Source: a virus. Taken from it: 28,748 nt of DNA. Below, one piece after another: positions 1 through 10,700 of the stretch. Below the pieces are notes generated by a model that saw only the letters and a list, made by a program, of their open reading frames with translations, had not been told where the DNA came from and made no database searches. The position numbers and the translations under genes are program-made. Each line of letters begins with the position of its first letter. Within the stretch, counting starts at the first letter, position 1. The DNA lies in the IMG/VR virus record IMGVR_UViG_3300011113_000618, positions 1-28,748 of that record. One strand, 5' to 3'.

Positions 1-359
1 CGTATGTCTACGGTGTATCTTATTTTAGGTGGGAAAATTTTTGCATCTAACGATCTATGACAAATTGTCATATTATCTTTTAAAATTTTGAAGTTAAAAA
101 CTTCTGAACCTTCGGTCATAGAGGTTTCTAGAATTGTTGGGTCTTCTGCGATTTCATTTTGTAAGTCCATCATATAAACTGTGGTTCTCATTTTCTGATC
201 AAGCAAAAATTCATTGACATAATCTTTCAAGTATTCGTAGAGATCTAGGGATCTCTCAGCCTTGACATTATAGTTTTTTACGTTGAAGTAACGTTGAATT
301 ACAATATTATTATTAAGTGTAATCAAAAACTCCAGTTTGGTTAAATCTTGTTCTTTCAT
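1..359 (-). CDS. Hypothetical protein, 3' end outside window
   Basis: An open frame starts at the ATG on the minus strand at 359 and runs without a stop off the left edge, giving the first 119 or so residues (begins MKEQDLTKLEF). It is rich in charged and aromatic residues and looks like a soluble mixed alpha/beta protein. No signal peptide, membrane segment or familiar motif is visible. It lies 55 bases downstream of the flap-nuclease gene with no hairpin between them, so it probably belongs to the same DNA-metabolism transcript. The leader is A-rich with no Shine-Dalgarno sequence. The conserved codon structure over the whole stretch makes it a real gene, but I do not recognise the family. 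Confidence 0.7.
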   Translation of the reverse strand, partial: MKEQDLTKLEFLITLNNNIVIQRYFNVKNYNVKAERSLDLYEYLKDYVNEFLLDQKMRTTVYMMDLQNEIAEDPTILETSMTEGSEVFNFKILKDNMTICHRSLDAKIFPPKIRYTVDI

Positions 360-414
360 AATTTGTTTGATTTATTAAAATATAAGGGTTTTTTGTGGTT
401 TTCCAAATTTTTTT

Positions 415-1422
415 TCAATTTGTTTGTTGTCTGTTGAATTTTCTTTTCTCTTTACGTGTAAGTTTCATAAATGGACGAAGGAATTCAACAAAACCTTCAT
501 CCGATTTAGGTAAGTACTTAAAGAAACCATCTTGTGTCATCATTCTAATCACGTTTTTATAACTTCTTCCTTCTGGATCTATGTTTTCCCGAATATGTTC
601 TTCCACCAACTCTTTAGCATCCACAGTTATCATTGGGTTCTGCAAATCCATAATCAATTTTCTTTTTATAAAAAAATCAACACCACCTGTTTCTTGTTTA
701 GATATTCCTTGTAGTAAATTTTCTAAAGCCTTTGATTTTTTTTTCGAATGAATTTGTTTTGCTTTCGACAAAATATCATCGATTGATGTTTGAACTTCAA
801 GTACCTCTGGAAAAAACTTCACCAGTGTTTTTTCACCAAAGTTAGTTACTCCAAATACATTATCTGATTTATCTCCGAGTAAAATTTTTGCAACAAGTAA
901 ATTTGTATGTGGAACTTCGATGTTGTCTAATTTCACTTTATCTCCCTCGTAGAAGTATCTTTTATGTAAGGGTGAGTACACCGTCACTTGAGAACTTAAA
1001 AGTTGCAGTAGGTCTTTATCTGAAGAAAAAACGGTAATCTTTTCATTGGTAGCCATCAGACAATAATGAGAAATTAAGTCATCTCCCTCATTGTATGAAA
1101 CCCGAAGTTGTCTAATAAAGAATTCTTCTAAATAATTTTGAACTTTGTTCCGTTGAATGTTGAATGATTCCTTTTGAAACTCATTGAGTCGCTCCTTACG
1201 GTTTAACTTGTAGTCTGGGTATAATTCTCTACGTCGTTGTGAGTTATGGTCACCATCCCAGACCACGAAGACTTTGTCGTAATCGTGTTCGTCCAGTTGT
1301 TTTCGAATTGTGTTGATGAAGTGGAAAAGTCCTCCAATGTGATTTCCATCGACAAAAAATTCTCTGACACCATAGAATCCGAGATTGAATAAATTATCTC
1401 CATCGATTAATAATGTTTTCAC
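415..1422 (-). CDS. rnh: T4 RNase H-like 5'-3' exonuclease / flap endonuclease
   Basis: This 335-residue protein belongs to the FEN-1 / Pol I 5'-nuclease superfamily. T4 RNase H (305 aa) removes RNA primers and 5' flaps from lagging-strand fragments. The metal-binding acidic residues are in the expected order: D7-G-D9 in the first strand, D56-G-D58 after VVW, the E112-G-D114-D115 cluster, and S-D135-K-D137. The helix-three-turn DNA-binding signature follows as GDKSDN around 183-188. A basic stretch (RRRELYPDYKLNRK) after D58 matches the arch region that contacts flap DNA. Its ATG overlaps the uvsX stop by four bases (ATGA), so the two are translationally coupled. The C-terminal tail is Lys/Arg-rich. 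The nuclease call is firm. The T4-style name rests on position next to uvsX and gp32. Confidence 0.92.
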   Translation of the reverse strand: MKTLLIDGDNLFNLGFYGVREFFVDGNHIGGLFHFINTIRKQLDEHDYDKVFVVWDGDHNSQRRRELYPDYKLNRKERLNEFQKESFNIQRNKVQNYLEEFFIRQLRVSYNEGDDLISHYCLMATNEKITVFSSDKDLLQLLSSQVTVYSPLHKRYFYEGDKVKLDNIEVPHTNLLVAKILLGDKSDNVFGVTNFGEKTLVKFFPEVLEVQTSIDDILSKAKQIHSKKKSKALENLLQGISKQETGGVDFFIKRKLIMDLQNPMITVDAKELVEEHIRENIDPEGRSYKNVIRMMTQDGFFKYLPKSDEGFVEFLRPFMKLTRKEKRKFNRQQTN

Positions 1423-2435
1423 TCTTGTTCATGTTCAACTTCTGTTTCCTCCTTGAGTGTAAAATCACCATCTAGACCAAGAATTTCTTTCCAATAATCA
1501 GCATATTCTTTTTTGTATTTCTCAACCGATGCCTTTTCCTCTGCCGCATCTTTTCCCGAGATAAATCCATGAGGTGTTACAATAATCTTTCCATCTTCAT
1601 AACCCAATCCATTAATATGATTTTTCAAGACTGAAATTTTGGTTCTTGATGCAAACTTGACCGTTCGTTTATCTTTCGTGGCCGTAATTTTGGTAGTACC
1701 AGCACCTTTTTGATTCCCAAACAAAAATACGATTGAAGAATTTAACCAAATTGATTCGCCACCTTTACTTTTAATTTTAGGTTGACCAAATGGATTGTCT
1801 GGAAGTTCTACCCAAGGTTGAGCGACAATAATCAAAGTATTTTGAAATTTTGATTCGGCTTTCCTTGACCCTGAAATTCTTTGATTGATACCCATACCAA
1901 TCTTATCTGAAAGAACAGAGGCGTTATGTTGTTTTCCACCTTTACCATCAAAGGTCATTTTACAAGGCACAGATCCAACACTATCCCAAAGAAAAACCAA
2001 ATCATAATCGATCTCACCCTTTTCTTGTGCGTCGATTATTTCATTGATATAATCGGTAATTTGTTCAATATATTGAAAGTTGTTATTGAAAAGGAAGAAT
2101 CCTTCCCAATCGACTTCACCTGTCGTTTCGTCCACAATTTCTTCACATTCAAATCCCATCATTTTTGCGTGACCGAAATCCCATTTTTGTTCAGTAATAA
2201 TAAAAACTGGAAGAACGTTTCTCCTTTGAGCGTCGATTGCCGACTTAATCAAAGCTGTCGTTTTACCAGTGTCAGAGTGACCCAAAAACATATTAATATG
2301 TCCAATTGCTGGACCTGGTAGTCCAACGGCGTCTAGAAACTCACGACCTAGATCGAAATATTCTTGTTGTTTGTATTTAGCTGAAGTTGAGAATTTTTTC
2401 TTAATATCAGAGAAATCTTTTTTCTTGATTGCCAT
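1419..2435 (-). CDS. uvsX: UvsX/RecA-like recombinase
   Basis: A 338-residue RecA-fold strand-exchange ATPase. The Walker A loop is GHSDTGKT at about 52-59, and Walker B is the hydrophobic strand DLVFLWD ending at D151. The glutamate of TEQ at about 82 and the segment LIIVAQPW near 201-208 correspond to the catalytic-glutamate and switch regions of RecA-type cores. The C-terminus is acidic, as in T4 UvsX (391 aa) and RecA, but the protein is shorter. It would form filaments on gp32-coated single-stranded DNA to drive repair and recombination-dependent replication. The gene lies between rpiB (four bases upstream) and the flap nuclease (overlapping ATGA), so it is part of one operon. No separate promoter is visible. 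A bacterial RecA is less likely given the T4-type neighbours. Confidence 0.93.
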   Translation of the reverse strand: MAIKKKDFSDIKKKFSTSAKYKQQEYFDLGREFLDAVGLPGPAIGHINMFLGHSDTGKTTALIKSAIDAQRRNVLPVFIITEQKWDFGHAKMMGFECEEIVDETTGEVDWEGFFLFNNNFQYIEQITDYINEIIDAQEKGEIDYDLVFLWDSVGSVPCKMTFDGKGGKQHNASVLSDKIGMGINQRISGSRKAESKFQNTLIIVAQPWVELPDNPFGQPKIKSKGGESIWLNSSIVFLFGNQKGAGTTKITATKDKRTVKFASRTKISVLKNHINGLGYEDGKIIVTPHGFISGKDAAEEKASVEKYKKEYADYWKEILGLDGDFTLKEETEVEHEQE

Positions 2436-2439
2436 AAAG

Positions 2440-2886
2440 TTAAATTAAATTTGTTGGAATATGAATTTTGTTAACCCGACGTTCGTGTCTTCCACCTTCG
2501 AACTTAGTTTCTAAGAAATAATCCAAGATATCTATCGCATCTTCTGCAGAGACGAACCTAGAAGGTATACACAATATATTTGCATTATTGTGTAACCTCG
2601 CCAAGGTTGCTATCTCCGAGTTCCAACAAATTGCCGCTCTTACGTTTTTCCATTTGTTGGATGTGATTGATACACCATTGCCAGACCCACACAGAAGAAC
2701 ACCGATAGTATCAGGTTCATTAGAAATTTTTTTCGCTACTTTGTGAGCATAGTCTGGGTAATCGACCGCTTCATAGGTGTCTGGTCCCAGATCCTCGACA
2801 ACTAAACCATTCGATTCTATTCTATTCTTCAGTAGTGATTTCAAATCAACTCCTGCGTGGTCTGATGCAATGTATACCTTAGTCAT
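2440..2886 (-). CDS. rpiB: Ribose-5-phosphate isomerase B (RpiB/LacAB family)
   Basis: At 148 residues this is the normal length for RpiB (149 in E. coli). It should interconvert ribulose 5-phosphate and ribose 5-phosphate in the non-oxidative pentose phosphate pathway. The N-terminal phosphate-binding strand ends in ASDHAG (D9, H10), followed by VDYPDYA and the active-site loop LLCGSGNGVS with catalytic-position C66, then RLHNNAN with H99. These fall at the same numbers as the catalytic residues of E. coli RpiB. The loop threonine at 68 is serine here, which is conservative. The gene is packed between the SSB gene (10 bases away) and uvsX (four bases away), so it is expressed with the replication genes. 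All key residues are present, so an active enzyme is expected. Its use for nucleotide supply during infection is inference. Confidence 0.93.
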   Translation of the reverse strand: MTKVYIASDHAGVDLKSLLKNRIESNGLVVEDLGPDTYEAVDYPDYAHKVAKKISNEPDTIGVLLCGSGNGVSITSNKWKNVRAAICWNSEIATLARLHNNANILCIPSRFVSAEDAIDILDYFLETKFEGGRHERRVNKIHIPTNLI

Positions 2887-2896
2887 ATGTTATCAA

Positions 2897-3727
2897 TTAG
2901 AAAGGTAGATCTTCGTCTGGTTCAGCGTTAGCTTGAGGATCTTGGTATGATTGTGCACCACCCATAGAAGTTTCAGTTTCAGTCGAATCACCAAAAACAT
3001 ACTTATTGGCATTTGAATCCCATTTTGGGGTTTCGCCTCGAGAGATTGCCTCAAGATACTCAATTGGTTTTTTTGAGTATACATCACTCCAAGTCAATTC
3101 ATCCTTCAACCAATCTTCTTGAACATTAGGGTCACTATGTAATGGACTTGGGTCATCGTGCATAATAGTTTGGATTGCTGTGTACTCTTTACCAGTATTG
3201 GATTTTTCTTTTCTCAATTCGATAATCAAGTCACGTCCTTTTGTTGAGTCAGTAATGTCACCTTTCTGTCTCCAGATTGGAATAATTTTGTCGAGGATTC
3301 CATCGTTTTTGTAGTTATGTTTGAACCTCCAGAATTTTACACCTTCTTCTTCAGCATCACGATCGATAACTTTGACAATATAAAATTTTCTAGAATTATA
3401 TTGTTTAGCCAACTCTTTATCAGAATCTTTACCTGTAGCTCTCAACTCTTCATAGAGTTCATTCAACGGAGATCTTTCGTTGTCGTTTTTACCCGGATCG
3501 TATAGTTTTACCCATTTACCACCAACTTGTAATTCGTGGTAGTAGACTTCTTTGAATGGTGAAGATCCATCTTTTGTAGGAAGAATCCTAACTCTTTTTT
3601 GTCCTGTGGAGGAATTTTGTGGGAGGATACAAGCGAAGTATTTCTTCATTTTTTCCTCTTGAGATAGACCATCTCCTGATTGGTTTTTCTCGTACTGTGC
3701 CAGAACGGCGTCTAGTGAACTCATCAT
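2897..3727 (-). CDS. 32: gp32-like single-stranded DNA-binding protein
   Basis: A 276-residue protein with the layout of T4 gp32: a short basic N-terminus, a core OB-fold region (about 28-150) and an acidic low-complexity tail. The core shows the gp32-type patterns of a strand near RVRILPTKDGSSPF, then GGKWVKLYDPG, and further on RKFYIVKVIDRD followed by KFWRFKHNYKNDGILDKI. T4 gp32 holds a zinc ion with one His and three Cys, but this protein has a single cysteine near the N-terminus, so it cannot bind zinc that way. The last six residues are DEDLPF, close to the tip of bacterial SSB proteins. It heads the SSB-rpiB-uvsX-nuclease operon, downstream of a terminator. The start may be either of two adjacent ATG codons (3727 or 3724). 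Confidence 0.88.
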   Translation of the reverse strand: MMSSLDAVLAQYEKNQSGDGLSQEEKMKKYFACILPQNSSTGQKRVRILPTKDGSSPFKEVYYHELQVGGKWVKLYDPGKNDNERSPLNELYEELRATGKDSDKELAKQYNSRKFYIVKVIDRDAEEEGVKFWRFKHNYKNDGILDKIIPIWRQKGDITDSTKGRDLIIELRKEKSNTGKEYTAIQTIMHDDPSPLHSDPNVQEDWLKDELTWSDVYSKKPIEYLEAISRGETPKWDSNANKYVFGDSTETETSMGGAQSYQDPQANAEPDEDLPF

Positions 3728-3761
3728 AATGTTTGTAGAAATTTAAATTGGTTAAAAGTAG

Positions 3762-3792
3762 AAAATAAAAAAAGGGTCTTAGTGACCCTTTT
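3762..3792 (-). terminator. Intrinsic terminator after the 228-aa gene
   Basis: A perfect 9-bp stem (AAAAGGGTC paired with GACCCTTTT) closes a five-base loop at 3770-3792. On the minus strand it is followed by a run of T. It lies just past the stop of the 228-residue gene and just before the SSB gene, so it separates the tail block from the DNA-metabolism operon. The A-rich flank on the other side means it could also work for plus-strand transcripts. Confidence 0.8.
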
Positions 3793-3816
3793 AATATAAT
3801 AAAGTTTCCTGAAAAA

Positions 3817-4503
3817 TCAATAATAGGATCTGAAGTTGGGTGGTGGATTTGGTAAAGTAATATCAAAACTTTTCTTTACTTCTGATGGTACAATGTTTTC
3901 TACTTCGTCTGAAGTTAAAACATACTCATTTTTTCCTGACTTTTCAAGATCTTCTTCTTTTTCGTCAAAAAAATCTGTAAGTTTTTGGTTAAATGGGCCT
4001 GAATCCAAACTCCTAAGTTCAAGTTTTTCCTGTGCTGTTTTAGGCCTATATTTTTCTACTTTCATTTCTAGAGAGTTGATTTTATCAATCAACTGATCCA
4101 TTTCTCCAACTTTACTCTGTAATGTATCAAGTTGTTTGAACATTTTCTGAAAATAATCATCTTGTTTACTTTGTATGTCTTTTTGGGTATTAACGAGATC
4201 TGTTATATCAAGTTCTTCCGAACCTGATTCAGTTTCCATACTTACACCTTCAGGGCCGATCTTTTCAACTTCATCATCTTGTGTTACATCTATAACCTCT
4301 GGTGTTGCTGGTTCTTGAGGTAATGTAGGATCTGTAGTTCCACCTGGTAGTGGGGCTTGTCCTAAAACATTTGGATCAGTTGGTGGGGTGTTTGGATCTA
4401 AGGGTTCTGTTGGGATGGCTGGTGGAATTTCTTGTTCAGTCACATATTTATTGATTTGATAGTGACGTTTAATTTCTTGAATTATTTTTTTATCTATAGA
4501 CAT
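3817..4503 (-). CDS. Hypothetical Pro-rich coiled-coil protein
   Basis: 228 residues, family not recognised. After a basic N-terminal helix (about 1-22) comes a Pro/Thr-rich, probably disordered stretch (about 25-75) and an acidic region. A likely coiled coil follows from about 105 to 152, with heptad-like hydrophobic spacing in KMFKQLDTLQSKVGEMDQL and onward. The C-terminal third is charged and ends in a Pro-rich FDITLPNPPPNF segment. There is no signal peptide or membrane helix. It starts three bases after the stop of the 74-residue gene and ends at a hairpin terminator, so these two form a small unit between the baseplate genes and the SSB operon. A virion or assembly role fits the position, but the sequence does not show one. 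Confidence 0.75.
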   Translation of the reverse strand: MSIDKKIIQEIKRHYQINKYVTEQEIPPAIPTEPLDPNTPPTDPNVLGQAPLPGGTTDPTLPQEPATPEVIDVTQDDEVEKIGPEGVSMETESGSEELDITDLVNTQKDIQSKQDDYFQKMFKQLDTLQSKVGEMDQLIDKINSLEMKVEKYRPKTAQEKLELRSLDSGPFNQKLTDFFDEKEEDLEKSGKNEYVLTSDEVENIVPSEVKKSFDITLPNPPPNFRSYY

Positions 4504-4506
4504 ATT

Positions 4507-4731
4507 TTATCCATTTAATAGTTGTTTTATTCCGTGAGATGTTTCAACTTGAATTTTTCTATTTGTTCTCATCGTATTATCGACTCTTTCAATCAATCCG
4601 TCTCTTTCTCTTACGGTATAACAATCTCCAGTGTCCAAATCACAAACTTCACTAAAACCATTACCAACTTGTTTTTGGGTGTACCTTGTTCTTTTACCCA
4701 AATAGTTGTCCAAAATATTTTGTAGTTCCAT
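4507..4731 (-). CDS. Hypothetical small protein (74 aa)
   Basis: A 74-residue basic protein beginning MELQNILDNYLGKRTRY, with a central acidic DLDTGDCYTVRERDG stretch and a Lys/Arg-rich end. It probably folds as a small alpha/beta domain. No known motif is visible. It lies 32 bases after the 2188-residue baseplate gene. Its own leader contains the TATTTAT motif (4744-4750), and it is followed with a three-base gap by the 228-residue gene. Tight spacing and its own leader support it as a real gene. Its function is unknown. Confidence 0.7.
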   Translation of the reverse strand: MELQNILDNYLGKRTRYTQKQVGNGFSEVCDLDTGDCYTVRERDGLIERVDNTMRTNRKIQVETSHGIKQLLNG

Positions 4732-4743
4732 ATTTTTTTTATT

Positions 4744-4750
4744 ATAAATA
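4744..4750 (-). promoter_or_regulatory. TATTTAT motif, candidate late promoter of the 74-aa gene
   Basis: The coding strand reads TATATTTATAATA 13 bases before the ATG, in a gap of only 32 bases. The same 7-mer recurs ahead of other transcription units in this window. It is an AT-rich word that could arise by chance, so the call is tentative. Confidence 0.3.
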
Positions 4751-4763
4751 TAAGGACTTTGAA

Positions 4764-7700
4764 TTAAATCAACTTGTACTCTTTGAGTTTTTCATAAACT
4801 TCTAGTCCCGTCCTGACAAATTGATCTTTTGAATTTTGATTAACTTCTAACCACTTTTTAAAATCTTCGGGTGTTTGAAATCTTTTCCTAGGCCAATAAT
4901 ACGACCATAATGTAAACATATTTGCAGCAAAATCTGCGGCAGTTTGCCATTTGTCACTATACCCAATGTTTTGATTTATAATCAATAGATTACTTCTTTC
5001 CGAAGTGAACCACAGATTGATGATAAAATCGATTGATTTTCCAAAATTTTCAAATGCTGCAAACGGTACACGATTGCCTAATGAATATTGTTTACAGACG
5101 TAGGTTGGAAGTAGATATTTATTTAATTGACCATAATTGATATTCGGTATTGGTGAAAAACCTCCTAAAGGTAAACCCCCCAAATCGAAATTGAAAGTGT
5201 TGAATTTCAAGTTATCGTGACCATTCATATATGCTGTGTAGAATACTATGGCTCTTACCTTGGATCTGTAACTTGCTGGAATATTTTGAGTTTTCTGTTT
5301 TAAAATAGTGGAGAAATTATTGAAAGTAATTCCAGTTGTAAATCCTTCACCCCCCTCCCATTCTCTATATGGTATTTCAGCAGATCTGATACTGTTAAAA
5401 CACAAGATACTAGGTGTCGTTGTATATTTTACATTTTCTTGAATTGAGTCGCTAATCGTTATATTATTATTTGTTGCACCAGAAGAAGGTGCACTAGTTT
5501 GTTTGAGTCTCCGTATTGATGCGAGTAATTCACCCAGAACGTTGTTATTAACAGATATAAGTTGTTTATCAATTTGTGGTAATGAGTAAAACGGTATTCG
5601 GATTCCTTCAAAGTAGGTTCTAAATGATCCCGCTTCTATTCGGTGTTCAACAGATTGAATTTGATAAGACCCATTGAACATTGGTACGTTTTTGAGGTTG
5701 AAGTACATTGTTGGTTGAAGAAGTGCGCAACCCAAAGCTTCAACTCTTACAGTATAACTTCTAGTTTTGTATAAATTATAAAGACTGAGACTACCTAATG
5801 TAGATCTTGCACCACCTGCTTGTGCTACTATCTCTGTAATAACCCTATTAGCTTCTGAAGTTGAGGCACCGATGATTTGATCTAAATTGATAGAACTAAA
5901 TATATTTTGATTCCTAGTTCCAAAATCTACATTGAATCCAATTACTCTGTTTGAATTTCCCCAATCTGTTTTTTTGGTTGATGGGACAGATAAAGGAATC
6001 TGATCTGAATCTAATTCAAAACTATCTGAACTCCATAAATAATTTGGGTTAGTTTTAAAACTTAGATGTTCACTAGGATTACCAACATAATAACACAAAA
6101 ATGCTGGTTGAGAATATCTCGTATCGACGTTTTGATATACCCCAAATAAATTATTTGCTATATCATTAACGGTTTGTGATTTTGGATCAATTCCATTTTG
6201 TACTTCACCATCACCCCACCAATTTATGTATGCAGGAATTGGCATCATAAAAAATTTATTATCTGCTATAATTTGACTCACAAAATCTATTACTCTTCCA
6301 TTCAAACTTGAATATGAATTAATAAAATTTAATAACTTGAATGGGTCAACTAAAAGATCTCCAACATCTCGGTTTGCTCTATCTAAAAATAGAACTTCTT
6401 GAAACAGAATTTTTTCATCGAAATTTGAACCAGCAATCCATTTGTCGTTAAACGATTTGAATGCTTCCCATAAATCTAGTTTCGGTGGTAACCCATCAAT
6501 TGCTGATAAGAGTGGTTTAGTGGTAGTTTCTTGTACTTGGGGTAATTGTTTTTGTAACTTATCGAATAAACTATCTAGTGTAACATTCAGAAAATTTTCT
6601 TTTTGGTTAAAAAACTCATTAACATCTCCTATAAAATCATTTCTAGAATAATTGTAATTTGTTGCAAACAACTTTTGTTTACCGAATAATTTGACTAATG
6701 GTGCTACAATTTCAATGTTTTCAGATGTGAAAGCTATATTCATTGTAATGAAAAAATCAGTGAAAAAACTACCACTATCGTCATATTCTAGATTTGGGTT
6801 TGTAGCAAAACCTACATATGTTTGTAAAGTCTTCCAAGCATCAATATTTTGAAGATACGAAACACCAAAACTAACGCCCGATCCATCTCCTGGTAATGTA
6901 CCATTCACGTATGGTTCGAACTTGTATTCATCGAAAACTCTATTTGTGGGATTAGTTGTGATACTACCAAATAATCTACGATCATAGTTTCCAGGATTTC
7001 CGTATCTGAAAGCCAAATTGTAATTTATAAAATTTTGTAATGCTTGTGTAATAGATCTTCCTTGTTCATCACTTAATGTATTTAGAAGGTCGACTTGTGT
7101 TCCTCCTTGTAATTTTTCAGATACCACCGCTTTATCAATAATTAAACAATTTGCAAAAACTTGTTGGAAAGTTCTGTTTGCTAAGTTATCGTCTGCCAAA
7201 TCAGACTCATCAAGTTGTCTAGTTGACCTTGTAAATTTCAAAAACTCAGCCTCAAAAGCATCCAAAATTTCTGTTTTGAAGACCCCGAAAATTTCTTCGA
7301 TATTAGAGTATGTATCGCTGAAGTTGAATGCTTTGGAATTTATTTCCGTAGGTAATATTGTGTTGAAATACTCATCATATCTCGGTTTTTCGATACTACT
7401 TAAATCGAAATATCCGAAGTTAGAGCAACCCCAAAAAAATCGAACCGATCCATCATTGACAGCTTTATTGTCAAAAATTTCTTGTGTTTGTATCAAATTG
7501 GCTCCTAGAAGTCGGAAACACTCAAATTGTACTTGATTGTAATTAGTTCCGAAACTTGGTAAAATAATTGTTTTATTTCTTGCATTTGTGTTAAATTTTG
7601 GAGAATCTTTTATGTCAAAAGATGTAAACCATCCAGCAAAATCCAAAGAACTATTAATATTACCTTGAGTGATATCATACCCTCTAGGTAGTCTTAAAAA

Positions 7701-10700
7701 AGAATTTGAAAGACCAATACTCAATCCTTCACTCACAACTTTATCTAAATCAACATCACTATAATCTGTAAAAAAATTTTGTCCCGTGAAAAAAAACAAG
7801 ACATCATTTATCAAACCAGGATAAAATCCAACGTATTTTCTTTTTATAGATTCTGATGTACCAGTTATAGTTATTGTTGTTTGTCCATACAAACTTATGT
7901 CGCTTCCAGACAAATTTTTGGTTTTATAATTATGTTGCAAATCACTAGTAATAGGATAGTAAATTTTTCCTATATCTACGTTTTTCCAAACAGAATCTAG
8001 TATATCTACACCAGTCTCGACATACTTTTTATAACGATGCCAAATCGATCCATATTTCAAAATCCAAGCATAAGGTATTCTATGGATCGCACCGAATTTT
8101 GTTAGTGTAGCATACAAATAATCATTACTTGGATTTTTAGAGTTATCTTCGGGATCAATTATATTTTTAAGAGGTTCACGTAGTGTTGATAATGGTAAAC
8201 TATTTAAAAACAAATATGCTGCAGTCAAATAAGGGTATTTCAAATCATCTCTGTCATTTTTAACTCCTTCAATAAAAGCGTTAATGAAGAAAGGAGTATT
8301 GAACATAGATACTGTTTGATTGGAATCAAGATTACCTGTGTTTCCATTATAGGATACTACACCTTCCGATATCAAAAAATTGTTATCTTTGATCTTATCG
8401 GTGTAATATTTATTGAAACCAAATGGTGTGTTTGCCCCTGTTTGTTGAACGTTCGCAACTAAATCAATTTGTGGTTGTGTATATTTTAAAAAAGAATTAT
8501 TCACAAACGGTCTATTATTGTTTATATCAACGTTTACTGTTTTTTCAAAATTAGTAATGAAGTTCAAGTTCTGATTCAAAAACAAACTTTTTGTTGTATT
8601 GTTATATCCTATTGTTTGTTTAGAAATATTTGATAAATTATTGTTCACCCAGATTGGGTCGACGAATGGGTAAAGATCTAGAAAATCAATAGAAGATGAT
8701 GAACTGTTTTTAATATATTGATCCACTTTCGATAATATTGTTGCATCCTCACTCGAAAATTGAGCACCAGAACTTATTACACTTGATTGTAATAATGAAA
8801 AATCTTTTTGAGTTTCAATTCTCAAATAATCGGAAGTAAATATACCACGTATAAACTGTTGCCATGAAACTCCAACCCCTTCATTTGAAATGTTACGTAA
8901 TACTTGAAGATAATTTGATGACCTAAATGCCGTGTTTTTGAGTATCTTTATTAGTCCTGGATTACCAAATGTGTTGAGAGCTTTTCTAATATTCACAACT
9001 TCCATTTCTGATAAGCTATCTGTTACACTCAAATTTTGTGCCGTAGGTCGAGAGAGTCTGTCCCAGTAAGTTTGTAAATAAATTCTTTCATAAATTTCAT
9101 ATAAAAATTTTACATCTTGTAAATCCGAAAATATTCTGTTTGTTGTTGGGAAATCGACAGCATTTACCGAAATTCTGGTCACAATTCGACCAACATCATT
9201 TTCTGCGACATTACCCGATTGTTGTGACTCACTTTGATTACTTTTTGCAAGACCTCGGATGTATTCTTCAACAAATTGAACTTCAGGCCAAATTTGGTAA
9301 TCTGAAGCTCTGGTTTTGGAAATTTCAGATTGTTCACCAGGATACATTGCAACGTATCTTGAAACCCCACTTTTGTCAACTTCTTGTTTCAAATATAAAG
9401 GCCAAGGATACACCTCTTGATTAACTAGGTTATCCTGATTTGTATCACGAGTATTTTGTTTGATGTCTGGTGAAACACCGTCTGAGTAACAGGCAGATTT
9501 TCGTATACTATTGTCTCGTTGTGACCAAGCCTGTCGATGTACCAAATTTAAAAGTCTATAGAAAGCTTCAACAGAAGCAAATATAATTGCCATAACATTT
9601 CTAATTGTCGGTTTGAAACCTAGACCATTGGGGCCTTCAACTTTTTTTGACAAAAACTCTGTCATCTTTTCAACAATCTGTTCCTTTTTCTGCCTTAGTT
9701 CTTCGAATGTCCTATCTAAAATATCTTCAAACTGACCTTGACCATCGAAAACAAATGCATACGTTGGGTATACCACATCTTCTGAGAGTTCCTGTAAAAT
9801 TGTGTAGAAGAATTGTTGTTCATCCGCCTGTAAAGTTGTAACTTCGAGGTCATTAGTTGGTTTTCTTTTGTTTCTCAATTCAAAAGTTTTAGGCCAATCG
9901 ATAGCATCTGGCGTAATTAGTTTCACGAAACTATTTGGTTTTACTACCGCTTTGTCGTTACTTCTACTAGCGTCTATTTCTTGAACAGTTTTAATTTCAC
10001 TTGGCGTGGGTGCATTGTTTCCGATTTTGTAGTTACCACCTACACCCAAAGTTTTATTTTTTGATAGTCCTGTTTCATATTCGGTTACAATTTTTTCAAG
10101 TTCACCTAAAGCATTTTCACCAGCCTGACTGTCAGATCTAATTGTTTGATTAAAAATATAAACGTATGTTAATGGTTCTCCATCAGGAGTTTTGAGAGCA
10201 AACACTTTGTTCGGATCGATAAATCGTCTTACCCAACTAGATGAGTCTGTAATGTCTATGATTGATCTCCTATAATCTTCTAATATACTAAAATACTCTT
10301 CACAATCAGTCAAAGGTGAGAAATCAGTTTGACCAAAAGTTGTTTCCAAATTTTTTTGTAATGCTTGTAATTGTGCTCTGAATTCTGGAAAAGTTACTTC
10401 TGGAAAGTTTTCGGCCAATAACCCCAAAGATTTATATTTTTTGTATACGTCTGAAATGAATTGTCTACCTCTAGTCGTCCTTTCGTTTCTAACTGTGACT
10501 TGATCGTTACCCACCGACACTTGTGCTGCGGCAAAACCCGCAGGTATTTCTTGAGTAATTTTAAAATCATTCGTGTACATAAACGGTGTTGCAAACAAGG
10601 CGCCAATTTGTGTTTCAGCTAACACTGTATATTTGTATGAATAAAATTGTAAATTAATTCTATAATTACCAGTTGCGGCTTCAAACGCTGCTGAAAATTT

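Noticed and set aside
1926-2321. Plus-strand ORF of 131 codons opposite uvsX
   Set aside because: It lies wholly inside a gene with clear RecA motifs, and the product has no recognisable domain.
2893-3087. Second minus-strand frame of 64 codons inside the SSB gene
   Set aside because: Same strand as SSB in another frame and almost wholly inside it, with no motif. The SSB frame has the conserved features.
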